In this document: positions 54,392 to 64,000 of the stretch, in pieces
Layout: each line of letters begins with the position of its first letter
Numbering within the stretch: the first letter of the stretch is position 1
From: Bettongia penicillata ogilbyi
Lineage: Eukaryota; Chordata; Mammalia; Diprotodontia; Potoroidae
Assembly: GCA_023548195.1 (NCBI GenBank)
Contig: JAJHZJ010000531.1
Coordinates: 5,144,302-5,208,301 of the forward strand
DNA length: 64,000 nt
Direction: 5' to 3'
The notes under the pieces: model-generated
Databases searched by the model: none
The model's input: the letters and a program-made list of their open reading frames with translations, nothing else
What the model was told of the DNA's origin: nothing
Translations under genes and position numbers: made by a program

Positions 54392-55112
54392 GTAGGTTTG
54401 GAATTATGAAGACTCATCTTCATGAGTTCAAATCTAGCCTAGATACTTGTTACCCTTGTAAGCCTGGGAAAGTCACTTAACCTTGTTGGAAAAAAGTGTT
54501 CATGTTTGTTTCTAGAAAAAGAAGTTGCCTTGGCCCAGCATGGATATGCCTCCCCCTACCTGTCCAATCACATTTGCACAGACAAATCAGGGGTGTCTTC
54601 TAGGAATCATTTCCTTGAGGAAAGTTGTGCTCCAGCCCTCAGCCTAACTTCTCCTCGGAATTTACTACTGAGGTATCCAAACACCATAATGTGCTTGAGA
54701 GCCTCACTCTTTGGAACCTTACTTAATCTCCATCTCACCTCATGCCTCTGTAGAGCTTCTTCTGCCCTAGCAATGCCATCCCTCCACTTGCATCCCTTCC
54801 CTCCCTCTGAGAGAAGGGCAAGTGGCCCTTCCTCTCATGGGGCCTCTCACACCTGGTAGAGAAGTGAGTCTTTCAACAAAAAGTGCCAACCATCCTGCTC
54901 TTGACTTGTTCTCATATACTTCATGAATTAAAGGGTTTGTTAATTTTTCAAAAACGAAGCAAAACAAAACTTATTTTCGTTCACCTTATTTCCCTCATCT
55001 GAAAAATGAACTGCCAAGGGAAATGGCAAACCACTTCAGATTCTTTGCCTTAAAAACTCCAAATGGGGTCATGAAGAGTTGGACGCATCTGAAATGACTG
55101 AACAAAAACAAT
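54392..55112 (+). mobile_element. Mar-1-type SINE split by a ~500-bp insertion
   Basis: The 5' part (54392-54483) has GTTTGGAATTATGAAGACTC and GAAAGTCACTTAACC. The 3' part (54984-55112) has TTATTTCCCTCATCTGAAAA, CAAACCACTTCAGATTCTTT and ends CTGAAATGACTGAACAAAAA. They join cleanly across the insertion. Confidence 0.85.
54484..54983 (+). mobile_element. LTR-like insertion of unknown family
   Basis: Exactly 500 bp if bounded by TG (54484) and CA (54983). CCT abuts both ends, and CCTTGTT/CCTTATT could be a longer imperfect target duplication. An ATTAAA lies at about 54927. No internal coding region. Solo LTR is the leading guess; the strand is arbitrary. Confidence 0.4.
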
Positions 55113-55139
55113 TACATACATAATTATATAATTGCTATA

Positions 55140-55285
55140 ATAATGACAGTTGACATTTATATACAAGGCTGACAAAACACTTTCAATATGTTATCTTGCT
55201 TGAATTTCACAATAGCACTGTGAGGTAGGTGTTATTATTTTCCTAATTTTTTACAGTTGAGGAAACTGAGGCTGTAAGAGAAAGT
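55140..55285 (-). mobile_element. MIR3/Ther-type SINE fragment (antisense)
   Basis: AGTTGACATTTATATACAAG, CACAATAGCACTGTGAGGTA and TACAGTTGAGGAAACTGAGG. Confidence 0.7.
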
Positions 55286-55289
55286 ATTG

Positions 55290-55540
55290 ACAAGCAATAC
55301 TAAACCCTTCTTGTGCTAGGTGTTATGGAGATGAGAGTAATGAAGTAGGCCTTGTGTTTAAGTAGCTCATAACCCAAGGCTGGAGTTGGTGGTGAAGGAG
55401 AACATATTCCTATATACTTGTATAATAAATCCAGGGTACTTTGTAAGGGGAGGGGGGCCTGAGCAAAAGAGAAAGGGTTACATACAGAAACTTGCATTCC
55501 AGTAGACATTTGAAGGATCTTACTTAGATGGAGGTGGGGA
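55290..55540 (+). mobile_element. Ancient repeat 'family X', copy 4
   Basis: TTGTGCTAGGTGTTATGGAG and TAAGTAGCTCATAACCCAAG, then ACTTGCATTCCAGTAGACAT and GGAGGTGGGGAGAGATTGCA. More diverged than the copy at 63125. Confidence 0.4.
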
Positions 55541-55744
55541 GAGATTGCATTCTATGTATAATCAACAACCATTGCCAAAGCATAGATTCAATAGATGGAG
55601 TGTCATGGATGAAGAAAGGATAGTTAGAAAAAAAGCAGTGATGATATCAACAGTGATCTTGATAAAGAGACACAGCTTGAGTGAGTAAATAAATATTTTT
55701 TCTGAAAGAAAATCTCACCAACAAGAAATACCAAGTTGAGTGGT

Positions 55745-55945
55745 AAAAGGACTAGTGGAAAGAATGCTAGATTAGTGGTCAGAACACAGGTTGGAGTTCA
55801 GGTTCTCTTACCTCAGGCAAGTCTATCAGTTTCTTCAGGACTGAGTTTCTGCATCTGTGAAATGGGTATATTAACTGCCATTAACACAGAAGGTTGTAAG
55901 GATGCACTGAGATAGAACATATGAAAATCTATTGAAAACCATAAG
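55745..55945 (+). mobile_element. MIR-type SINE
   Basis: GGACTAGTGGAAAGAATGCT, ACCTCAGGCAAGTCTATCAG and GTGAAATGGGTATATTAACT. Confidence 0.65.
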
Positions 55946-55957
55946 TTTATATGACTA

Positions 55958-56150
55958 ACAATGGCTCCTTATGGCAAACTCTGTGAGCTCATCTATGCAA
56001 ATATTACCTTTTCTGTTTTACAGATGAGACTGATGAGACTCAGAGAAATTAACCAGCTTGCTTCACTTCACATAACTGGTAAGGACCAGAGTTTGAATTC
56101 CATCCAACCTAAGCCTTTTGAGTCCAAGTCCAATATTCTTTTCATTTCTT
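55958..56150 (-). mobile_element. MIR-type SINE (antisense)
   Basis: TTTTACAGATGAGACTGATG, TCACATAACTGGTAAGGACC and GAGTCCAAGTCCAATATTCT. Confidence 0.6.
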
Positions 56151-56317
56151 CAACCCTTAGAAGAAAATATTTTCTAAAGGGAATTTTGGTAACTATAAGG
56201 TATCAATTAACTTTGATTCAAAAAGTGGGCCTAACCATTTAGTAGCATTTTGTACCCTCTGACCTTGCACACAAGCAAACCATTATAATAACTAACTGAT
56301 TTGATAGCAATATAATA

Positions 56318-56568
56318 ACAGAGGCAGTTAGGTGGTACACTAGCCTACAGTCAAGAAGAGCTGAGTCCAAATCCAACCTTAGGCACTTATTAGCTGTGTG
56401 ACGCTAGGCAAGTCATGTAACCTCTGTTACCTCAGTATCCTCATCTGTAAAGTGGAAATAACAATATCACCTACATCCCCAAGTTATTGTGAATATCAGT
56501 CAAGACAACTGTAAAGCGACAGCACAGTGCCTGGTATATATATAAATATCAGTTACTATTACCAATAT
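56318..56568 (+). mobile_element. tRNA-headed MIR-tailed SINE
   Basis: GAGGCAGTTAGGTGGTACAC (Mar-1-like head), GTGTGACGCTAGGCAAGTCA (CORE) and a MIR-type tail CAGCACAGTGCCTGGTATAT instead of the RTE tail. Confidence 0.75.
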
Positions 56569-56965
56569 TTCAGGCAGTTGCAATAAAAGTAGGAGGCTCT
56601 CAGATATTTGTTGAATTAGTAAACCACTCACTGACCCTAATGTCAAGTGACATTTTATACGGTGTTTGAAAGTACTTTGAACATATAAAGCTCTGGAAAA
56701 ATGAAAGGGCTCATCATTATTTTGTCATCAGACTGAACACTGTCTTCTTTCAAAGTAAAATTAGTCACCTGCATCACTTTCCCCATTGAGGTTAGCAACA
56801 GCTAGAATGCCTTGCCTTAAAAGGAGAAAAATCAATTTAATGAAAATCATTACTTTCTTTTTCTGGTTGAGGGAGTCAGAAATATCAGTACTTTGTGGTT
56901 GATCTTAAATTTCCTTATGAAGAGCTGAGCATGGCATTATTAAGAATTGTTATATGTTCCATAAC
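56569..56965. other. No recognised feature
   Basis: No family or coding signature identified. Confidence 0.45.
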
Positions 56966-57230
56966 TTGAGGCATGTGGGTGGCACAGTAGATAGGGTTTG
57001 AGACTCATCATCAGGAATACCTGAGTTCAAATCCTTCCTCAGATACTCATTAGCTGTATGATACTGGACAATTTACTTAACTTTTCCTAGCCTCAGATTT
57101 TTCATCTGTTAAGTGGGGATAATAATGGTACATACCCACTTCCCAGGGTTTTTTGTGTGGCTAAAATGAGATAATTTTATTTGTGAAGCACTTTATCAAT
57201 CTTATGACATATGAAAGCTGCTTATTATTA
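56966..57230 (+). mobile_element. tRNA-headed MIR-tailed SINE, second copy
   Basis: GCATGTGGGTGGCACAGTAG, CTGAGTTCAAATCCTTCCTC, then GGGGATAATAATGGTACATA and TGTGAAGCACTTTATCAATC. Confidence 0.75.
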
Positions 57231-58397
57231 TAATCATTTCATAATCTTGCAGAAGCTGTAAGAATTGAGCCTTCTGTCTTTGGAGGAAGAAAGAGAAGAA
57301 AATAAGAGGCTTATCTCAGATTGTTGTTCTTTGAAGGCATACTATGGGATCAGGGGCCAGATAGAGGACCTATGCTTCAATCAATTATGGTTGAAAGGAC
57401 GAGGAGAGAAAAGTAGGAAAGGTACTTGTAAATATTTCTCCACCCAATTCACCAGTGAGCTTATTGACATCAATCATCTTGGGTAGCTGGTTGTCTGACT
57501 GAGCTGGAATCTTAGCTCAAAGAGAGCAGTCACACAGAGGATAAGGATTTTTCTAAGGAAGTAAAAAGAGAGCAAAGGAAATGATGAAAGTGGCTGAGTA
57601 AAGTATGAGCTCAGTGAGACTGACTGAAACACAGTGAAGTATTTGTGATCCCCAAGGAACTGGTCATTTCCCCCTTGTTTATTGGGCATCTTAATAACCA
57701 TGTGTGAAATGTCTGTTTTGGAAGCAAGAAAAAGGACAAAACCTCTTAATGAGTCAAACTTCAACTATGCTACCTTATTATGAAGGGTTTTGGCATCTGA
57801 CATTAAATTCCAAATGGTTCAACATCTGGAAAACCAGTTTGAAGAAAGCCCAGCACAAGGAATGAGAGCATTAGAGTAAGCAATACGTTATTTAGAGGGC
57901 AGAAAGATGTGTGGTGCTGATTTCTTCTCATTGTGGCACCTTCTCAAATGTGGGAAGCAAACCAAGAGTTTCTTGTGGTTGGGTCAGAAAATTAGGGAAG
58001 TCTCAGAGATGCTGAACCCCCTCTCCACTTTCAGGTACAGAAATGGAACATTGGCACATGGGCACATTGCCTCACTACTCCAGGAATGGGGAAGGGAAAT
58101 TGTTTTCCATTTGGAATGTTGGGCATTCATGAGAATAACATGTGAGAATCCAAGCTAGGTACCAGGGCCTTTGGTGGAATTGGAGAATGGATGCTTGGGA
58201 GGTATTCCTTGGAAAAAATGGGATACTACTGGAATTGGCCACATGTGTCACTTGAAGATACAATATTGAAGCCAATCTCCTTTACTGCTAATATAATCCC
58301 GAATTATAACACAAATTATAACTCAAAATAGGTAAGGAGGTCTTAAGAAAGTATCTGGTTGATATAAATGACCCTAAACCACCAATCCCAGATAGAT
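57231..58397. other. Long stretch with no recognised feature
   Basis: Frames at 57265-57486, 57474-57764 and 57907-58158 are each under 100 codons and unremarkable. Confidence 0.5.
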
Positions 58398-59140
58398 ACC
58401 TTGCCAACAAGCTTGTAGATGTGATTTCTGAACTCTGCAATATTTGGAGATCCTGGTACATAGGACTGAAGGAAATCTAACATCCTGTTTTTTTAAGAAC
58501 TTTAAAAAGGTTGATACTTTAAGCTAGTTGTTTATACATTTAGCAATGCTTCTTGGTCAAATACTAGAACAGGTTATTCAAGGGATGGTTTATAAGCACT
58601 TAGGAAGAAATAAATCACCAAGAACCAGTATGAATTCATTAAGAACAAATCATTTCTATTTTTGACATGAATACCAGAATAGTGGAACAGGAAAATATTA
58701 TGTACATAGAATATCTATAGTTGAGTACAGTACTTCACACAGTCTTCTGAAGTATTATTATGGACAAGATAGAGAAGTGCTAATTGGATGATACCACAAA
58801 TGGAATGATAGTCTAATTATGTGGACTCAGAATAGGTTGACTGACATGAATCAAAGAATGTTGAATGATATAATTCTGAAGAGAAGTCACAGATGTGTCG
58901 ATGGGTAGACCAACTAAAAGTAGAAGAGATACATTAAATATATTAATGATCAAATATAAAGGATCTTAGTAGACTGAAATAGTGGGCTTAAGCTAAAATT
59001 ACGGAATGCAATAAGGATAACATAAAATACTAGTCTTGGATTCAAAGATGCAAGTATGGGATGGAGTAAGTATGGCTGTAAAGTGGTGAATTTCTAAAAG
59101 ATTTATCAGGCTGTGATGAATGAATGAAATGAATCAACAT
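58398..59140 (+). mobile_element. CR1/L3-type LINE, RT region
   Basis: AACCAGTATGAATTCATTAA then GAACAAATCATTTC matches the CR1/L3 text encoding 'NQYGFIKNRS-T'. It is followed by TTTTGACATGAATACCAGAA and, near 58724-58800, the decayed motif A and downstream region. It is more decayed than 2240-3425. Confidence 0.6.
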
Positions 59141-59331
59141 TGTGAGATGGGAATGAAAAAATTCAATGTCATCTTAGCTGTATTAATAGACTGTAGTAAC
59201 AGAAACTTAGTAGAGCAAGGGAGATGTGGGGAGGATGTGATAACCCTGCTGTCACTCTTCAGCTTTCAGTTTGTCTGACTCTTTATGAGATGTAAGGACC
59301 ATAGCCTGGCTCTTCTGTCTTCAACTATCTC

Positions 59332-59885
59332 CCAAAGTCTGTCCAAGGTCATGTTTGGTGCTTCCATGACATTATCTGTCTAACTCATTCTCTATCATTC
59401 CTTTATCAAAGATTTTGCCTTCCATCTTTCCCAGCATTAGAATATTTTCATTACGTGTATGTATCCATACCATCTTCTCATTATGTGGCTAAAATCTTGA
59501 AGTCTTAACTTCAGCATTTGACTTTCCAATGAATATTCAGAATTAATTTCTTCAAGTATTGGTTAATTTGATCTCCTTATTGTTTGAGACTTCTAAAAGT
59601 TTTCTCCAGCTTCACAATTCAAAGCCATTGATTGAGTCAACTTTCCTTATAGTCCAATATTCACAGCTATACATTACTACTGGAGAAACCATAACTTTGA
59701 TTGGATGAACATTTGTTGGCAAGATGATGCCTCTGCTTTTTAGTATTCTGTCCAGATTTGTCATAGTTTTCCTTCCAAAGAGCAAGTATCTTTTAACTTC
59801 ACGCCTATAGTCATTGTCTGAAGTGATCTTTGAGCCCAGGAATACAAAATCTGACACTGTTTCCAATTCTTCTCTGTTTGCTAGG
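59332..59885 (-). mobile_element. RTE (BovB-like) LINE 3' half (antisense)
   Basis: The minus-strand frame (59612-59866) contains FVFLGSKITSDNDYRREVK, LFGRKTMTNLDRILKSRGI and PVVMYSCEYWTIRK, the same RT C-terminal block as at 27526-27720. This copy is open across the block. Confidence 0.85.
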
Positions 59886-59914
59886 AAGTGATGGAATCAG
59901 CTGCCAACATCTTG

Positions 59915-59916
59915 GT

Positions 59917-59999
<83 letters not shown>

Positions 60000-60011
60000 C
60001 TCTCTCTCTCT
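59915..60011. repeat. (TTTC)n tract ending in (TC)n
   Basis: About 21 near-perfect TTTC units, pure pyrimidine on the plus strand. On the minus strand it is a GAAA tail immediately 3' of the L1 fragment, so it probably grew from the L1 poly(A) tail. Confidence 0.95.
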
Positions 60012-60470
60012 AAATTATTGTATACATACTTCTATTCATTAGTTCTTTCTCTGGATGCAGATAGCATCTTCCTTCATAGATTCTTTATAGTTGATTTGAG
60101 TATTTATAGAAGTCAAAATGACTTAGTGCCTCCAAGTTTTTAAAACAATATTGCTAAATACATGTTCTCTTGCTTTTACTTATTTCACTCAATTATTTTG
60201 TGCAAATCTTTCCATTTTTTCTAAGATCACTGGACTCATCATTTCATATAGCACAGTACTGCTCTACCACAATCATATACCACAATTTGCTCAGTCATTT
60301 CCAAACTGATGGGCATCCTTGAAATTTTCAGTTCTTTTTCCACCACAAAGAGAGTTGCTATAAATATTTTAGAACATGTGGATTCTTTTCCTTTTCCCCA
60401 AATCATCATGGGAAATAGATTTAATAGTGGTATTGCTGGGTCAAAGGATATACAATAAGTTTAATTACCT
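60012..60470 (-). mobile_element. L1 LINE 3' fragment (antisense)
   Basis: TAGTTCTTTCTCTGGATGCA, TTTGCTCAGTCATTTCCAAA, CTGATGGGCATCCTTGAAAT and GTATTGCTGGGTCAAAGGAT, all in antisense L1 order. The 5' truncation point is near 60465. Confidence 0.8.
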
Positions 60471-60585
60471 CTCCTCTTCTCTCCTTTCCTCCTCTCTGTT
60501 CTCCTTTCCTTTCTTCTCTTTTCCTATCCTCTCTTCCTCTCTCTGCTTCTGTCTTCTTCTGTCTTCTCCTCTCCTTTTCTCTTTT
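60471..60585. repeat. Pyrimidine-rich tract (A/G-rich on minus strand)
   Basis: CTCCTTTCCTCCTCTCTG-type repeats, directly 3' of the 7SL copy on its own strand. Probably an expanded, mutated poly(A) tail. Confidence 0.75.
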
Positions 60586-60898
60586 TGAGACTAGGTCTCC
60601 CTATCTCACATAGATAGGAAGCACAGTGGCCACTCATGGGTCCAATATCTCTACTGACTGGCAGGCAAGCACTGACTTGATCTGTTTTTAAACTGGGCCA
60701 ATTTGTTTCTCCTTAGGCAGTCTAAGAGCTTCTTTCTCCCTTCTCCAGTCTGCTCCCAGAGGGTCACCATATTGGTGCTTGGTTTACTGTGGACACTTGA
60801 TACGCTTTAACTCTGCTACAACTCACAATTCCCTAGCTCAGGACATTGGGGAGTGTCAACTTTCCCAGTAGCAGAGATTACAGGCCACCACACCTGGC
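60586..60898 (-). pseudogene. 7SL (SRP) RNA retropseudogene, full length
   Basis: Read on the minus strand it starts GCCAGGTGTGGTGGCCTGTA. It contains GCACCAATATGGTGACCCTC (7SL 'catcaatatggtgacctcc'), CTGCCTAAGGAGAAACAAAT (7SL 'gttgcctaaggagg'), GGCCCAGTTTAAAAACAGAT (the helix 8 region) and GTGGCCACTGTGCTTCC (7SL 'atagccactgcactcc'). It ends GGGAGACCTAGTCTCA. Both the Alu and S domains are present, so this is not an Alu-like SINE. At 313 bp it is slightly longer than the roughly 300-nt RNA. Many substitutions and the A-rich 3' flank mark it as a retrocopy, not a working gene. Confidence 0.85.
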
Positions 60899-61167
60899 AT
60901 TTTTATCCTTACATGCCTCATGATGAATCAAGAAAAGAAACAGTTATGCAACATTTACATATAGTTATTTCCATAGCAACCATCTCTGTTTGTTGATACA
61001 AACTGACTTCTTTAAGTCCTTTCTAGTTACAACTGTTTAAAGACACTGTGGGATTTTTCGAGGGTAATTTTGACTATATTCAATTTTTGCTTTATGTGCT
61101 GATTTTAGAACCTAACTCTTATGTAATATAATATTACACTCTATTGGAATGCAATTATATCAGTCTC

Positions 61168-62880
61168 ACCTTAAAAGACACCAGATATCTAATACTTGGT
61201 GACTTCAATGGAAAGGTGGAAATAAGGAAGAAGACAAAAAATATTTTAGCAAATATGGCTCAGAATTAAGTAATCATATGTCCCCAAAACTTGTAGCCAA
61301 CACAGAAGCCTTATGTCTCTGCATTGTGGAGGTTTTCCATCTGAGAGATGGAAAAACTGGAGATGGTTATGTATCAACTAGCATCACATAAAAAGAAATT
61401 GACTATTAGATGAGAAACAGCTCATTAATAACATAGGAGTAATTTTCAATTCAGGTATCTGCAGTCAAAACACTAATTAAAACAAAAATAAAAATCAATA
61501 CCAAATTAGAAAAAAGACTAAAAATTGTGAGATTTGTCATACAATGAAAAACAGCTTTGCTAAGTGGGGAAAAAACAAAAGAACCAATATTAACACAAGT
61601 TGTCATCAGGAACCTAAAAATCACCCCAATTAGTAATCACTTGACTTCCTCATCAACCAAAGCAATTTTTCAACTAAGAGCTATAATGGTTTATAATAAC
61701 TTGCTTGTTAAATCTTACTGATGAAGATTATGAACAGTATTGCTTCATAAAACTGTCAGAAGTGGTAGTGAAAGGGAAGACATTTACAGAAAGTTTGATA
61801 CCAAGAATGCATAGTGATCAAAATAACACAATAAACAGATGAAAAATGTACAGGTCCATCAACAATTCTATAAGAAACTCCTTTCTCCAAAATGATGACA
61901 GTGCTACCAGCTACTATATAGTCCCCAATGTTCTGTAATAGGCAGTAAAAATGATACTAATGAAAAAGTGGAACAAGGAGTTAACCCAGCTCTTTTATAT
62001 GCACAAGAGGCTCATAGTAGAGGTAATCTAATTTTTAAGGTGCTAGATAAATTTCCAAAATATTTGAAAGAAAAATATTTGGGTAAAGTCACATGCAATA
62101 TTACTATTAACAAAAAGGGTTAAAGAAAATATCAACTCCTATGTCGACTTTCCTATCTCTTTAAAATCTTTATAAGTCTGATCTACACAAATATCAAAGA
62201 TAGCCTTGATGAAAGTTTCAGAAGGAAAATTTTTTCAAATAATATTCCACAGCAGACCAGACCTTTATAGTTGAATTATTGATTTAAAAAAATGCAAGAT
62301 TCTTTGCTTATTGTTTGCTGATTACCAAATAGCTTTTGAGTTGACCATGAAAAATGTGACCACAAGTCTGTCCTCCAACAAGACTTCTTTCCTTTTTGGG
62401 AGGTTGCTTGAAATATGCAACAAGAGAGAGAGAAGTTCAATGACCCTCTGATGATTAATATGAAGCAAGGGAAAAAATGGGGTATATAAGCTCACTAAAG
62501 GTGTTTGTCACTGTCAAAAAAGTTGTTTAGCACAAATGGAGAAAATATAGCCCAGAGATGGTGAGATTCTTCAGATGGTACTGGGCATGGATGACATCAC
62601 ATACTGGAATTCAAAAGAATATAGCCTAACTATTCATATGAAAAAACAAACAAACAAATAGATGAAGAGTGCCCATTTTCCAGACTGTGATATACATCTG
62701 GATGTAAATAGACCAATAGAGCTGGTCTATTTTAAAATATTTCTTGAACTGCACTGTCCATGGACAATGAATTGGGCCCATCATTAAACAGGAGGAAAAG
62801 TGTGGTTTGGAATACACTTGGAAAAGAGCAATACTTTTCATGACCCCAAGTCTCTCTCTGAAACAAAAGCACATCTTTGT
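61168..62880 (+). mobile_element. Ancient RTE-clade LINE, endonuclease to RT remnants
   Basis: LILGDFNGKV at about 61189-61218 is the endonuclease GDFN motif. KYGSELS near 61252 and a VVWNTLGKEQ block near 62800 follow the family order. FADYQIAFE at 62314-62340 corresponds to RT motif A, with its first Asp kept. Stops and frameshifts are common. It has no similarity to the younger RTE at 27035 beyond clade-level motifs. Confidence 0.65.
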
Positions 62881-63124
62881 GATGTCATCAGTGTGAGTGT
62901 GAGCTCAGAGCTTTTATAAAGACAGTATATAATGAATTTTGGGTTTCTTGCTTAACTTTGTTTCTATACATATGTCTTCCCATGCTTTTCTGTAGTCTTT
63001 ATATTCCACATTTCTTCAGAGTGTATTTATCAACCGATCATAGTATAAGAATGTTCACTAACAGATATACAAATTTTTAAAATTCCCTCTACCAAAAACA
63101 ATTTGTTGTCTATTATTCACCACA

Positions 63125-63580
63125 TGTTGTTACTAAGTGCTGGGGAATATGAGGAAAAAGTACAATGATACCTATTGTCAAGGAATTTATATTTCATGAG
63201 GTGAAACAACATACACACGCATACACATGTATGTATGTATGTATACACACATACAAGAATAGGTAGAATAAACATAAGGTAATTTAAGAAGCAAGGGTAA
63301 GGAAAGGCTTCATATAGAAAGTCATGTTTGAAGAGAATCTCGAAGAAATTAAGAAGTCTATAGATGTAGGTAAAGAGGGAGGGCATTCCAGATATGGGGG
63401 ATAGCCAATTCCAAAGCAATAAAAATGGAGATGTAATGCCTCATGTGAGGAATTGCAAAAAAGGGTCATTTTGGCCAGAGTAAAGGAGACTAATATATAA
63501 GGAGGCTGACAGTGTATATGGGTTTAAGTTGTGAAGGCCTTTGGGAGAGGTGCTTGTTTCCCACCAGGGACTACAGCTCT
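63125..63580 (+). mobile_element. Ancient repeat 'family X', most complete copy
   Basis: AGTGCTGGGGAATATGAGGA, ATTGTCAAGGAATTTATATT, GGAAAGGCTTCATATAGAAA, GGGCATTCCAGATATGGGGG, ATTCCAAAGCAATAAAAATG, TTTTGGCCAGAGTAAAGGAG and GTTGTGAAGGCCTTTGGG. It is interrupted by a CA/TATG tract at 63210-63256. Confidence 0.65.
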
Positions 63581-64000
63581 GTGATCACCTGGATAGGGGC
63601 AAACCTGAATTCTAACAGGAGATGAACAGGTTTTTCTTATACTCTCTGTCCAATCACTATCCCAGCGTAGAACTTTGAGGAAACTTTCTAAAACAGTTTA
63701 GGAATGGTCCATATCTAGGTTCTTCCTAAAGGGATTAACAGGGTGCCTTTGGGAAAAATCTCAATGTCCAAAGTAGATCAGGTATAGAAGAATTATTTGT
63801 TTCCTCCTCTACAAAAGACATGTTTAAAACACAAAAGAATCATAAATACGCATTGACAAGTATGTAAAAAAGACATGGTAACCCCTTCCTCCTTTTAAAT
63901 TTTTCTAGGAAGGAAAGATTCATGGGAGACTTGTGGGACCACTGAATCATAAGTTCAGTTTTGAAAAGTCTTACTTTGAAAGTTTTACTTTCATCTCTGG
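63581..64000. other. No recognised feature
   Basis: No family or coding signature identified to the window end. Confidence 0.45.

Noticed and set aside
59612..59866. 84-codon reverse frame as a gene
   Set aside because: It is the C-terminal RT block of an antisense RTE LINE that happens to remain open.
60586..60898. An Alu-like SINE insertion or primate contamination
   Set aside because: The S domain of 7SL is present and the sequence is heavily diverged, so it is a 7SL copy in place and not an Alu.

Overview
This window looks like non-coding mammalian DNA, almost certainly from a marsupial. It is AT-rich and CpG-poor. It is dense with tRNA-headed CORE-SINEs of the Mar-1 type, MIR/Ther-type SINEs, L2 and CR1/L3 LINE fragments, BovB-like RTE pieces and 5'-truncated L1s whose 3' regions resemble the marsupial L1s I know. 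A composite SINE at 51213-51511 recalls the WSINE1 group of Australian marsupials, so an Australian species is slightly favoured over an opossum. All family names come from memory of consensus sequences; no search was run.

I find no protein-coding exon, no intact gene, no CRISPR and no prokaryotic feature. Every open frame is either a transposon fragment (L1, CR1, RTE, hAT), a translated microsatellite, or short and unsupported. The window is best read as intergenic or deep-intronic sequence whose content is its repeat history.

Layout. 0-9 kb: a long SINE-like repeat, a CR1/L3 fragment with a reverse-transcriptase motif, scattered SINEs and long unassigned stretches. 9.5-13.6 kb: the largest element, a decayed L1 interrupted by a 797-bp Tigger1-type DNA transposon flanked by TA. 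14-21 kb: an L2 split by a SINE, a second copy of the long SINE-like repeat, two L1-type 3' ends and CR1/SINE composites. 22.4-23.1 kb: a badly decayed hAT-type transposase frame. 25-28.3 kb: an L2 split by an antisense L1, then a Mar-1 SINE split by an RTE element with a visible target duplication. 28-38 kb: three long GA tracts, a SINE inside a SINE, a SINE with a 111-bp internal tandem duplication, an antisense L1 and a pair of unexplained direct repeats. 38-50 kb: CR1, L2 and MIR fragments, a small hAT MITE and long unassigned stretches. 50-58 kb: the composite SINE, paired perfect hairpins and an LTR-like insertion in a SINE. 58-64 kb: CR1, antisense RTE, a TTTC tract, antisense L1, a full-length 7SL (SRP RNA) pseudogene and a fossil RTE-clade LINE.

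There is no gene circuit here. The elements are related through mobilisation: Mar-1 SINEs share their 3' end with the RTE, several different SINE bodies share a second 3' tail, and L1 machinery probably produced the 7SL copy. The strongest candidates for something undescribed are the two direct repeats at 36296 and 38520, the 7SL/L1 arrangement at 60.0-60.9 kb, the hAT fossil, and the chimeric SINE families.
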